A DNA stretch of 64,000 nucleotides from Pseudomonadota bacterium (lineage in GTDB: Bacteria; Desulfobacterota; Desulfovibrionia; Desulfovibrionales; Desulfovibrionaceae), in contig JAEYOJ010000034.1 in the NCBI GenBank assembly GCA_023411815.1, positions 24,836 to 88,835 of the forward strand, read 5' to 3'. The notes below the pieces were generated by a model that saw nothing but the letters and a program-made list of their open reading frames with translations, was not told the origin of the DNA and did not search any database. Position 1 is the first letter of the stretch. The number at the start of each line of letters is the position of its first letter. Shown here in pieces: positions 50,766-58,452 of the stretch. Both the position numbers and the translations under genes were made by a program.

Positions 50766-51728
50766 ATGGAACGTTCACTCCGCATGCGGCTGGCCGCCAG
50801 CGCCGCCATACTCGCCTTGCTGGCCTGCCTGCACGTTCCGGCCCTGCGGCCGGCCATCATCGCCAACCCCCTCGCCGAACGCCTGGACCATGCCGCCGGG
50901 GAGAACATCCAGGCCGGGCTGGTCCGCGCCATGGGCGCCTATGCCGTGGCCAGGGGCATCAACGCCGTGGTGTCGGTGATCCAGGGCAGCCAGCTGGACG
51001 TGAGCCTGCTCGGCGTGGGCGGCAGCGTGGCCCTGGGGCAGCTGCTGGACCCGCTGGACGATCTGGTGGAGCGTTTCTCCTGGGTGGTCCTGGCCAGCGC
51101 CATGTCCCTGGGCATCCAGCTGGCCATGATCAAGGCCGGCGTCTGGCTGGGCCTGTCCGTGCTGCTCAGTCTGGCCGCGCTGGCCTGGCTCGCGGGCGTG
51201 TGGTGGCCGGGCCGGGGTGGCCCGTTCCTGCTCGGGCTGGGTTCGCGGCTGGCCCTGGCGGCCCTGCTGGCGCGTTTCTGCGTGCCCGTGGTGGCCGTGG
51301 GCGGCGAGCTGTTCTTCCAAAGCGTCCTGCGCGGCCAGTACGAGCAGGCTGCCGTTGGCATGGAGCGCTTTCAGGAGGAGATCACCCCGGCCCAGGTACC
51401 CAAGGCGCCGGAAGTGCGCGGGCCGGTCAGCCGCGACGGCGAGTCCGGGGGCGCGGCCGTGCAGAGGGAGCAGGGCACGGCCTGGGAAACCGTGCGCGCC
51501 TTTTCGCCGGCCAATGTCATGGAGAAGGTGGGGCGCATCGGTGAACTGGTGGAAGTCTACGTGGAAAACGCAGTGACGCTCATGGTGGTCTTTACGGTGC
51601 AGACGGTGCTTCTGCCCCTGGCCATGCTCTGGCTGTTGCTGCGGGGCTTCAATCTTCTGGCCGGTGAGCGGCTTGCGATCGCCCCGCGCGCGTGGATCAG
51701 GAGGAGCAGCCACCGGCCAGAAAATTGA
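50766..51728 (+). CDS. Polytopic membrane protein of unknown function
   Basis: The 320-residue protein starts with a signal-anchor (MRLAASAAILALLACLHVPAL), then a short extracytoplasmic part (30-90), a central group of helices (about 95-185: WVVLASAMSLGIQLAMIKAG, LGLSVLLSLAALAWLAGVWW, LALAALLARFCVPVVAVGG), a hydrophilic helical region (190-270, rich in Glu and Arg) and a C-terminal helix (LMVVFTVQTVLLPLAMLWLL). I do not recognise the family. AAGGAG is 6 bases before ATG. It lies between a ferritin-like gene and a lipoprotein gene on the same strand. Confidence 0.8.
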   Translation: MERSLRMRLAASAAILALLACLHVPALRPAIIANPLAERLDHAAGENIQAGLVRAMGAYAVARGINAVVSVIQGSQLDVSLLGVGGSVALGQLLDPLDDLVERFSWVVLASAMSLGIQLAMIKAGVWLGLSVLLSLAALAWLAGVWWPGRGGPFLLGLGSRLALAALLARFCVPVVAVGGELFFQSVLRGQYEQAAVGMERFQEEITPAQVPKAPEVRGPVSRDGESGGAAVQREQGTAWETVRAFSPANVMEKVGRIGELVEVYVENAVTLMVVFTVQTVLLPLAMLWLLLRGFNLLAGERLAIAPRAWIRRSSHRPEN

Positions 51729-51971
51729 GCGGCAGGGTCAAAATTCGCGCGGGACCTGCCTCAGCGTGACGACTTCACCCTAAGGCCGGCTGCACGGACA
51801 TGCCATGATTTAACCATGTTCCGTTTCTCAGGTGGACCGGCCGCCGGAGTTTACGTGTCAGGCTCGCCATGGCCGGCGTCCCTTGTGTGGCTGGGGGAAA
51901 TGCTCTAAGAGTGAAAAGCCTCGCCGGCCTTGCACAGGCCGCATTGTTTCAGCGATGGAAAGGAGTATGGC

Positions 51972-52538
51972 ATGAGATTCAGTATCCCGTGTATCGGACT
52001 GCTCGCGGTGCTTGTTTTGAGTACCGCCTGCGCGACCAGCAACCAGGTACCCCTGGTTTACCAGCCGGTCGCCCTCGAGGCCCCGGCTTGCGGAAGCCGG
52101 CTGGCCGTGGTCAAGTTCAAGGACGAGCGCGCCAAGCCGCAGATAGGCCACAACACGGACAAGGATCTGTTCTATCCCCAGGGGGACGTGGCCGTGTGGC
52201 TTACGGAAGCCCTGCAGCGCCAGCTCGAGGCGGCCGGTTGCGGCGTCGAGTACCACGACAGGGAGTACGCATTCGACACCGACGCCGTGGTGACGGGTCA
52301 GCTTCTGGAAGTTTACACGAGCCAGTCCTCGGTGACCAACTACGTGACCGCGTTGCGTTTCCGCGTCGTCCTGAAGAAGGACGGCCGGGAGGCCTTCATC
52401 AAAACCTATGAAGGCAAGTTCGAGAACACCGTGCTCGTCGCCTCCAGCACCAACCGCACCAAGCTGCTTCAGAGCGCCTTGCAGGACATGATGCATCAGG
52501 TGGTGCCCGACATCATCAAGCAGGCCAGGACCCGCTAG
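51972..52538 (+). CDS. YajG-like lipoprotein
   Basis: The 188-residue product has an N-terminal lipoprotein signal ending LSTAC (Cys20). The body, SRLAVVKFKDERAKPQIGHN, VAVWLTEALQRQLEAAGCGVEYHDREY and DAVVTGQLLEVYTSQSSVTNYVTALRFRVVLKK, resembles the YajG/DUF4136-like group of envelope lipoproteins of unknown role. GGAAAGGAG stands just before ATG 51972. The next gene on this strand starts 79 bases later. Confidence 0.82.
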   Translation: MRFSIPCIGLLAVLVLSTACATSNQVPLVYQPVALEAPACGSRLAVVKFKDERAKPQIGHNTDKDLFYPQGDVAVWLTEALQRQLEAAGCGVEYHDREYAFDTDAVVTGQLLEVYTSQSSVTNYVTALRFRVVLKKDGREAFIKTYEGKFENTVLVASSTNRTKLLQSALQDMMHQVVPDIIKQARTR

Positions 52539-52616
52539 CAACCGGGAGCCCCGCGCCCGTCGGTTCCGCCGCCGAGGCCTGGACCGCCGCGGCGCGGGCT
52601 TCATATTCTCGAAGCC

Positions 52617-52958
52617 ATGCGAAACATCATCATCGACCTCTACATCCCCCACGCGAGCTGTCCCTGCTCGCCGGCCAGGAACGACCCCAAGGCCGACCGC
52701 TTCAACGCGCTGCTCCTCGACCTCAAGAAGGAGCGGCCCGGCCTGGCCTACCGGGTCTTCGCCCTGAACACCCACTTCGCCATGTTCAAGTCCAATCCAC
52801 AGGTCGCGGCCATCCTGCGCGATGAAGGCCATGACTCCCTGCCGCTGGTGTTCATCGCCGGCGAGCTGCGCTTCAAGGGCGCCTACCCTTCGCGCGAGGC
52901 ACTGGAGGCGGCCCTGGATACTATCCCGGAAGCGTCCACGGACGGCCAAGCCGGCTGA
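52617..52958 (+). CDS. ArsD-like thioredoxin-fold protein
   Basis: The product has 113 residues: MRNIIIDLYIPHASCPCSPA opens a thioredoxin-like strand with Cys14 and Cys16, and ALNTHFAMFKSNPQVAAILRDEGHDSLPLVFIAG followed by FKGAYPSREALEAAL matches the layout of ArsD (NLAQQP-like loop, LPL strand, G-x-YP). ArsD is an arsenite metallochaperone for ArsA, but no ars genes are near and its usual CC pair is here CPC. The metal-binding function is therefore inferred only. There is a weak ribosome site. Confidence 0.68.
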   Translation: MRNIIIDLYIPHASCPCSPARNDPKADRFNALLLDLKKERPGLAYRVFALNTHFAMFKSNPQVAAILRDEGHDSLPLVFIAGELRFKGAYPSREALEAALDTIPEASTDGQAG

Positions 52959-53277
52959 GAGATCTCCTGCCGCTCGCCCTTGCCGGGGCTGAGCGTACCG
53001 CGCATTCCCGAATTCCTGCTTTCTTTCGCAGCACGCGTTTTTTGCTTTCCGCCTGCCCCGCGCCGGGGTCGGCCTCCATTCCGGTGCCGTCGATCCAGGG
53101 CAAGGGCCCGTTCCGGGCGGCGTCCATGCAGCAATGATTTTCTCCTTGCCCAAAGCCATGGGAAATGGTTTTAAATAAGGCCAATGTTCAGTGGCAGTGC
53201 CTGGTTGCGAGCGACAAGCGTTTTCGCGTCAGGCCGCGCAGGCACGAAATGCATACGAGCGTCGCAAGGGGATGATC
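52959..53277. other. Intergenic region without recognised elements
   Basis: In these 319 bases a sequence resembling a -24/-12 promoter (TGGCAGTGCCTGGTTGC at about 53193-53209) has 12 bases between GG and GC instead of 10 and is not accepted. I see no terminator with a T-run. Confidence 0.45.
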
Positions 53278-53799
53278 ATGGCGGATAGGGCCAAGAGCAT
53301 GTTGCGCAAGGCCATGCGCCTTTCGGCCAAGAGCGCGGAGGTCCTGGATCAGGGCGCTTCCGCGAGCGGGGAGGGGCCCGGAGCGGAGGTTTTCGAGATC
53401 CTGCGCGAGCAGGAGGCCGCTGTGCTGTCCCGGCTGGAGGAGGCCGAGCGGGGTCACGCCGAGGGCGAAGGCTTCGCCGCCGCGGCGGACATGGACCTGG
53501 GCGAGGGCATCGAGGACACGGACGATCTGTTCTCGGAAATCATCGAACGCCATGCCGGTTACGAGCCGGAGTCCGAGGAGGTCGAGGCCGCTTCCACGGC
53601 CCTGGAAAAGCTCCAGGCGGCCCAGGAGTTCTATGAGCAATGGCTGGAGGAAGCCGAGGATCAGGACGAGGAACGCCTGGTGGACCAGCTGGCGGAGGTC
53701 CAGCAGTCAATGCATGCGCTCCTGTCGAACCTGCAGGGCTTCTATGAGGACCCCGAGGGCTGGGAGCCGGATGGAGACTCCCTGCTGGAGGAACCCTGA
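53278..53799 (+). CDS. Acidic rubrerythrin/ferritin-like protein with degenerate metal motif
   Basis: The 173-residue, strongly acidic protein has a first helix pair containing EVFEILREQEAAVLSRLEEAE (about 38-58) and a second with ALEKLQAAQEFYEQWLEEAED and LVDQLAEVQQSMHALLSNLQGFYEDPEGW (about 105-160). This is the two-hairpin layout of rubrerythrin-like proteins, but ExxH spacing is broken (LAEVQQSMH), so iron binding is doubtful. ATG 53278 has AAGGGG 7 bases upstream. It stands just before korAB on the same strand; a link to them is possible but unproven. Confidence 0.62.
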   Translation: MADRAKSMLRKAMRLSAKSAEVLDQGASASGEGPGAEVFEILREQEAAVLSRLEEAERGHAEGEGFAAAADMDLGEGIEDTDDLFSEIIERHAGYEPESEEVEAASTALEKLQAAQEFYEQWLEEAEDQDEERLVDQLAEVQQSMHALLSNLQGFYEDPEGWEPDGDSLLEEP

Positions 53800-53874
53800 T
53801 GCCGCGTCAGCGGGCCTGGTCTGACCGAATCGCCCCGAAGGGCGTCATCCGGAGGGCGTCATGAGGAGGAAACC

Positions 53875-55569
53875 ATGACCGACGCGAGCGTGAACATTCT
53901 CATCGGCGGCGAGGCCGGCCAGGGCCTGGCCACCATCGGCACGCTCCTGGCCAATGCCCTGACGCGCAGCGGCTACCACATCCTGGTCACGCAGGACTAC
54001 ATGTCGCGCATCCGCGGCGGCCACAACACCTTCGCCATACGCCTGGACAGCGAGCCGGTGCTCGGCCCCGGGGAAGGCATCGATGTGCTGGTGGCCCTGG
54101 ACCAGCTCAGCATCGACCTGCACCAAAAAGACCTCACGGAGCGAGGCGTCATCGTGGCCGGTGGCGAAATGGACGCGCACGGCCATGCGCGCACCTTCGG
54201 CGTGCTCTACCAGGAATTGGCTCCCAAGAAGATCTACCACAACACCGTGGCCCTGGGCGTGCTGGCCTCGGTGGTCTGCCTGGACATGGGCGTGCTGGAG
54301 GACCTGCTGGCCGAGACCTTCGAGAAGAAGGGCGAGGAGGTCGTGCGCCAGAACGTGGACGTCCTGCACGCCGCCTACGAATGGAAGTCGCGCCAGGAGA
54401 AGATCTTCGAGTGCCCCATGCCGCCGGAGATCCGCGCCGGGCTGCTGACCATGGACGGCAACGAGGCCATCGCCCTGGGAGCCCTGGCGGCGGGCGCGAA
54501 CTTCTGCTCCTTCTATCCCATGACTCCGTCCACCAGCGTGCCGCTCAACCTCATCGCCAAGGGCAAGGAACTGGGCGTGGTGGTCGAGCAGGCCGAGGAC
54601 GAGATCGCGGCCATGAACATGGCCCTGGGCGCGTCCTATGCCGGAGCGCGGGCCATGACCGCCACCTCCGGCGGCGGTTTCGACCTCATGACCGAGGGTC
54701 TGTCCCTGGCCGGCATCACCGAGACGCCCATCGTCATCGTGCTGGCCATGCGTCCCGGCCCGGCCACGGGCCTGCCTACGCGCACGGAGCAGGGCGATCT
54801 GAACCTGGCCCTTTTCTCGGGTCATGGCGAGTTTCCCCGGGCAATCCTCGCTCCCGGCAGCGTGGAGGAGTGCTTCCATCTTTCGCATCGGGCCTTCGGG
54901 CTGGCCGAGCGCTGGCAGTCGCCGGTCTTCGTGCTCACGGACCAGTTCCTGGCCGACTCCTTCCGCAGCATCGAGCCCTTTGACATCGACTCGCTGCCCG
55001 AGCCGCCGGAGCTGCTCCTGGAGCCGTCCGACCCGGAGAGCTACAAGCGCTACGCCCTGACCGATTCGGGCGTTTCGCCCAGGGCCATCCCGACCCTGAG
55101 CCGGGCGCTGGTCGTGGTGGACTCGGACGAGCACGATGAGCAGGGACACATCACCGAGGACTTCGGCGTGCGCACGGCCATGGTGGACAAACGCAACCGC
55201 AAGTTCCTGGGCCTGCTGGAGGAGGTTCTTCCGCCCGTGTACGAGGGATCGGACAGGCCCGACCTGCTGCTGGTCTGCTGGGGCTCGACCAAGGGCCCGC
55301 TGCTGGAGGCGGCCCGCATCCTGCGCGCACAGGGCCGCAAGGTGGCCACGCTGTGCTTCAATCAGGTCTGGCCCCTGGACCCGTCGCAATTCGCCCGCCG
55401 CCTGGTCGAGGCTCGCGAAGTGGTCATGGTCGAGGGCAACTCCACGGGCCAGTTCCGGGGCATCCTGCAAGTGCAGACGGGCTTCCGCATCGAAAAGCTC
55501 GTGCCGCGCTACGACGGCCTGCCCTTCACGGCCGCCTACATCCTCAACCGTCTCCAAGAGATGCGCTAG
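53875..55569 (+). CDS. korA: 2-oxoacid:ferredoxin oxidoreductase, fused gamma-alpha subunit
   Basis: The 564-residue protein joins an N-terminal gamma-type domain (VNILIGGEAGQGLATIGTLL, YMSRIRGGHNTFAIR, about 5-185) to the alpha/pyrimidine-binding part (about 195-560: GNEAIALGALAAGANFCSFYPMTPST, VVVEQAEDEIAAMNMALGAS, MTATSGGGFDLMTEGL). This is KorA of the KorAB type. With KorB it decarboxylates a 2-oxoacid, probably 2-oxoglutarate, to acyl-CoA, reducing ferredoxin. GAGGAGG lies 6 bases before ATG. korB follows after 10 bases. Confidence 0.94.
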   Translation: MTDASVNILIGGEAGQGLATIGTLLANALTRSGYHILVTQDYMSRIRGGHNTFAIRLDSEPVLGPGEGIDVLVALDQLSIDLHQKDLTERGVIVAGGEMDAHGHARTFGVLYQELAPKKIYHNTVALGVLASVVCLDMGVLEDLLAETFEKKGEEVVRQNVDVLHAAYEWKSRQEKIFECPMPPEIRAGLLTMDGNEAIALGALAAGANFCSFYPMTPSTSVPLNLIAKGKELGVVVEQAEDEIAAMNMALGASYAGARAMTATSGGGFDLMTEGLSLAGITETPIVIVLAMRPGPATGLPTRTEQGDLNLALFSGHGEFPRAILAPGSVEECFHLSHRAFGLAERWQSPVFVLTDQFLADSFRSIEPFDIDSLPEPPELLLEPSDPESYKRYALTDSGVSPRAIPTLSRALVVVDSDEHDEQGHITEDFGVRTAMVDKRNRKFLGLLEEVLPPVYEGSDRPDLLLVCWGSTKGPLLEAARILRAQGRKVATLCFNQVWPLDPSQFARRLVEAREVVMVEGNSTGQFRGILQVQTGFRIEKLVPRYDGLPFTAAYILNRLQEMR

Positions 55570-55579
55570 GGGGAGCCGC

Positions 55580-56467
55580 ATGGTCGACATCAAGGACTAC
55601 CCCGAATTCGAGACGGCCTGGTGCCCGGGTTGCGGCAACTTTCCCCTGCGCAAGGCCATGCGCCAGGCGCTGGTCAAGCTCGGGCTGGAGCCGCACCAGG
55701 TGATCTTCGTCTCGGGCATCGGCCAGGCCGCCAAGGCCCCGCACTACATCCCCTGCAACCTGTTCAACGGCCTGCACGGGCGGGCCCTGCCGCCGGCCCA
55801 GGGCATCAAGCTGGCCCTGCCCCAGGCCACGGTCATCGTGGAGTCGGGCGACGGCGACATGTACGGCGAGGGCGGCAACCACCTCCTCGCCGCCATCCGC
55901 CGCAACGTGGACCTCACGGCCGTGGTGCACGACAACCAGATCTACGGCCTGACCAAGGGCCAGGCCAGTCCCACGACCATGCCGGGCCACAAGACCAAGG
56001 CCCAACCCTTCGGCGCGCCCAGCGAGGCCTTCAATCCCGTGGCCGTGGCCGTGGCCATGCGCGCCGGCTTCGTGGCCCGAGGCTTCGTGGGCGAGACGGA
56101 CCACCTGGCCGAGCTCATCGTCCAGGCCGTGCGCCATCCCGGCTTCGCCCTGGTGGACGTGTTCCAGCCCTGCGTGTCCTTCAACAAGATCAATACGTTC
56201 CAGTGGTACAAGCAGCGCTGCTACCAGCTCGACGAGTCGCATGATCCCACGGACTGGCGGCAGGCCATGGACAAGGCCGTGGAGTTCGGCGAGCGGATTC
56301 CCCTCGGCGTGATCTACAAGGGCGACCGGCCGACTTTCGAGGACCGTCTGCCCACCGCGCCCAAGGAGCCGCTGGCCCGGCGCGGCGTGGACCGGGAGGC
56401 GCTAAAGCGCATCCTGGCCACCTACGGCGCGCCGCTCAAGCGGCCGACCAAGAAGGCCGGCCCGTAA
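55580..56467 (+). CDS. korB: 2-oxoacid:ferredoxin oxidoreductase, beta (TPP-binding) subunit
   Basis: The 295-residue protein has CPGCGNF at 15-21 (first Fe-S cysteines), the thiamine diphosphate motif GDGDMYGEGGNH (90-101) completed by VVHDNQIYGLTKGQ (116-129), and further Cys residues in VFQPCVSFNKIN and YKQRCYQ. It completes a two-gene KorAB enzyme; no separate ferredoxin-type delta subunit is present. GGGGGAG precedes ATG by 5 bases. 2-Oxoglutarate rather than pyruvate is the likely substrate from the two-subunit arrangement. Confidence 0.94.
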   Translation: MVDIKDYPEFETAWCPGCGNFPLRKAMRQALVKLGLEPHQVIFVSGIGQAAKAPHYIPCNLFNGLHGRALPPAQGIKLALPQATVIVESGDGDMYGEGGNHLLAAIRRNVDLTAVVHDNQIYGLTKGQASPTTMPGHKTKAQPFGAPSEAFNPVAVAVAMRAGFVARGFVGETDHLAELIVQAVRHPGFALVDVFQPCVSFNKINTFQWYKQRCYQLDESHDPTDWRQAMDKAVEFGERIPLGVIYKGDRPTFEDRLPTAPKEPLARRGVDREALKRILATYGAPLKRPTKKAGP

Positions 56468-56598
56468 GGGTCCGGCGTTTCATGCTCTTTTGCTGGCCCT
56501 GTCCGTCAGGATAGGGTAGGCTATGCGGTAATTTCGGCCCGGAGTTCGGCCCGGAGTTTGCCTGGAGCCAGAGCCGGAGTCCGGCAAGGAGGTATGAC

Positions 56599-57174
56599 AT
56601 GCCGACGCATGCCCGCGGAATGCTGAGCGCATTCCTGTTCCTGCTCGCTGTCCTGCAGCCGGGAATGTCCTTGGCCGTGCCCGGAAAGGGCCGGGATTTC
56701 CCGGACCTGCGCCTGCCGCAGCCCATGACGGCGGAGGATGCCGCGTACTTGGGCGTACGGCCGGACCAGCCGTTCAGCCTGTCGAATGTCGCGGCCGATT
56801 TCCTGCTGCTGGAAGTCATGAGCGCCCTGTGCCCGCACTGCCAGGCCGACGCGCCGGACATGAACAAGGTCTTTGCCGCGATCCAGGAGCAGGGCCTTGG
56901 GAAGAACCTCAAGGTTCTCGGGCTGGGCGTGAACAACACGGAATTCGAGCTGACGCTTTTCCGCAACAAGTACGGCGTGGGCTTCCCGCTTGTCATGGAC
57001 GAGGAGATGGCTGTCGTGACCCAGGCCGGCGTGGTCGGTACGCCGACCTATTTCCTGCTGGATTTGCGTGGGCAGTCCCTGCTGGTGTTGCACGTGGTCG
57101 AGGGCCGCATGGACAGCCCGGAGAGATTCCTGAAAACCATCCGATCCGCCACGGGCCTGGAGAATGGGCAATGA
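56599..57174 (+). CDS. Exported thioredoxin-like protein (TlpA/redoxin type)
   Basis: The 191-residue protein has a signal peptide (FLFLLAVLQPGMSLAVPG) and a thioredoxin fold with redox motif C78-P-H-C81 (LEVMSALCPHCQADAPDMNK) and cis-Pro loop VVGTPTYFLLD. Cytoplasmic thioredoxins have CGPC; CPHC is the DsbA-type pair, which suggests an oxidising or peroxide-linked role in the envelope. AAGGAGG is 7 bases before ATG. Its stop overlaps the start of the peroxiredoxin gene by four bases (ATGA), so the two act together. Confidence 0.88.
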   Translation: MPTHARGMLSAFLFLLAVLQPGMSLAVPGKGRDFPDLRLPQPMTAEDAAYLGVRPDQPFSLSNVAADFLLLEVMSALCPHCQADAPDMNKVFAAIQEQGLGKNLKVLGLGVNNTEFELTLFRNKYGVGFPLVMDEEMAVVTQAGVVGTPTYFLLDLRGQSLLVLHVVEGRMDSPERFLKTIRSATGLENGQ

Positions 57175-57878
57175 CGCGAATCAGGAGCGCCGCATGTGCG
57201 CAGGAAACGCAAGAGTTGTTGCGGACCGCCGCTCTCGGCGGTTTGATGTTGCTGTTGGCGTGTGCCTTCGCGCTGTTCGCCGGACAGGCCGCGGCCCAGT
57301 CCTCGCCCATCGCGCCTCCGGGAGCGCACGGGTCCCATAACGGCAACGGCCACAACGGCAACGGCCGCCTGTGGGATCCCGGCAAGCTTCCTCCCCGCGC
57401 CAGCGAACTGAAAGTGCGCGAGGGCGACAGGGCCCCGGACTTCACCCTGCCGTCGATATCCGGCCAGCAGGTCGGCCTGGGCGATTATCGCGGCAGGAAG
57501 AACGTGGTGCTGTCCTTCGTGCCGGCGGCCTGGACGCCCGTCTGCTCCGAGCAGTGGCCAGGCTACAACCTGGGCCGCGAGGAGATCGAGAAGCGCGACG
57601 CCGTGATCCTGGGCATCAGCGTGGACAACATCCCGACCCTGCACGCCTGGGCAGAGGCCATGGGCAAGTGCTGGTTCCCCATCCTTTCGGATTTCCATCC
57701 GCAGGGCGAGGTCGCCTCGCGCTACGGCGTGCTGCGGCCCGAGGGCTTCACCGAGCGCGCCCTGTTCATCATCGACAAGCAGGGCGTCATTCGCCACGCC
57801 GAGGTGGTGGACATCAACAAGGTGCCCAGGCTGGAGAATCTCATTAAAGAGCTGGATCGCATCAACAGATCACAATAG
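57171..57878 (+). CDS. Exported AhpC/TSA-type peroxiredoxin
   Basis: The 235-residue protein has an N-terminal membrane-spanning/signal segment (LGGLMLLLACAFALFAGQAAA, about 22-42), a His/Gly/Asn-rich linker (HGSHNGNGHNGNGR, 53-66), then a peroxiredoxin domain: GDRAPDFTLPSISGQQVGL, the peroxidatic site AAWTPVCSEQ (C125), ILGISVDNIPTLHAWAEAMG and FPILSDFHPQGEVASRYGV. A resolving Cys may be the one in GKCWFP. Its four-base overlap with the CPHC thioredoxin gene makes that protein its likely reductant. The His-rich linker could bind a metal. Confidence 0.88.
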   Translation: MTRIRSAACAQETQELLRTAALGGLMLLLACAFALFAGQAAAQSSPIAPPGAHGSHNGNGHNGNGRLWDPGKLPPRASELKVREGDRAPDFTLPSISGQQVGLGDYRGRKNVVLSFVPAAWTPVCSEQWPGYNLGREEIEKRDAVILGISVDNIPTLHAWAEAMGKCWFPILSDFHPQGEVASRYGVLRPEGFTERALFIIDKQGVIRHAEVVDINKVPRLENLIKELDRINRSQ

Positions 57879-57985
57879 AGCATTCCGCTTTTTGAAAATG
57901 CCCTGCAAGGCATGCGTGGGCATGGCTTGCCGCTGCGCAGGCGCAATCCACTTGCGCCGCGGGCGCCGGAACGGGCGTCTTGACA
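57877..57985 (+). repeat. Second dispersed repeat (R2), copy 2
   Basis: TAGAGCATTCCGCTTTTTGAAAATG, CCCTGCAAGGCATG, CGCAGGCGCAA, CACTTGCGCC and GGGCGTCTTGA follow the same order as copy 1 read on its minus strand. It begins at the peroxiredoxin stop codon. Confidence 0.7.
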
Positions 57986-58013
57986 ACAATCAACTTCAGG
58001 ATCCGAGTCCCCC

Positions 58014-58361
58014 ATGCGAAAGATCGCCCTGTTCGCCTACAACGGCGAGACGCTCTGTTTCGTGCACGTGCTGCTCAACGCACTGGACATGCACTCCCGA
58101 GGCTGGGAGGCGCGCATCGTGGTCGAAGGCAAGGTGACCAGGTCCATACCGGAGCTTGCCCGCGAGGGCGAGCCGTTCCACGACCTGTACGAGCGGGCCA
58201 AGATGCTCGGCCTCATCGCCGGGGCCTGCAAGGCCTGTTCGGCCAAGATGGGCGTGCTGAAGGAGGTCCAGGCCGCCGGCGTGCCGCTCCTGGACGACAT
58301 GCAGGGCCATCCGTCCGTGGCCCGCTTCCTGGAGCAGGGCTACGAGGTCATGACTTTTTGA
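58014..58361 (+). CDS. DsrE-family protein
   Basis: The 115-residue product starts MRKIALFAYNGETLCFVHVLLN, then IVVEGKVTRSIPELA, and a Cys pair in ACKACSAKMG (near 71-74), a GVPLLDDMQGHPSVARFLEQGYEV end. This is the DsrE/DsrF-like fold that carries sulfur or binds thiols; the CxxC is where sulfur-relay members hold the active Cys. It is convergent with the CoA-disulfide reductase-rhodanese gene, so a joint role in sulfur trafficking is plausible but not shown. Confidence 0.85.
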   Translation: MRKIALFAYNGETLCFVHVLLNALDMHSRGWEARIVVEGKVTRSIPELAREGEPFHDLYERAKMLGLIAGACKACSAKMGVLKEVQAAGVPLLDDMQGHPSVARFLEQGYEVMTF

Positions 58362-58384
58362 TGTGACGCTTTTTGATGCAACAA

Positions 58385-58416
58385 CGCGCCCCGGCCGTTG
58401 CTCCGGCCGGGGCGCG
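58385..58416. terminator. Terminator between convergent sulfur genes
   Basis: CGCGCCCCGGCCG and CGGCCGGGGCGCG form a perfect 13-bp stem with a 6-base loop; CATGCTTTTC follows on the plus strand and GTTGCATC on the minus strand. Confidence 0.8.
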
Positions 58417-58452
58417 CATGCTTTTCACGGCGTACGGGAAGAGGCTTGCGCC

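Noticed and set aside
53193..53209. Sigma-54-like TGGCAGTGCCTGGTTGC
   Set aside because: GG and GC are 12 bases apart rather than 10.
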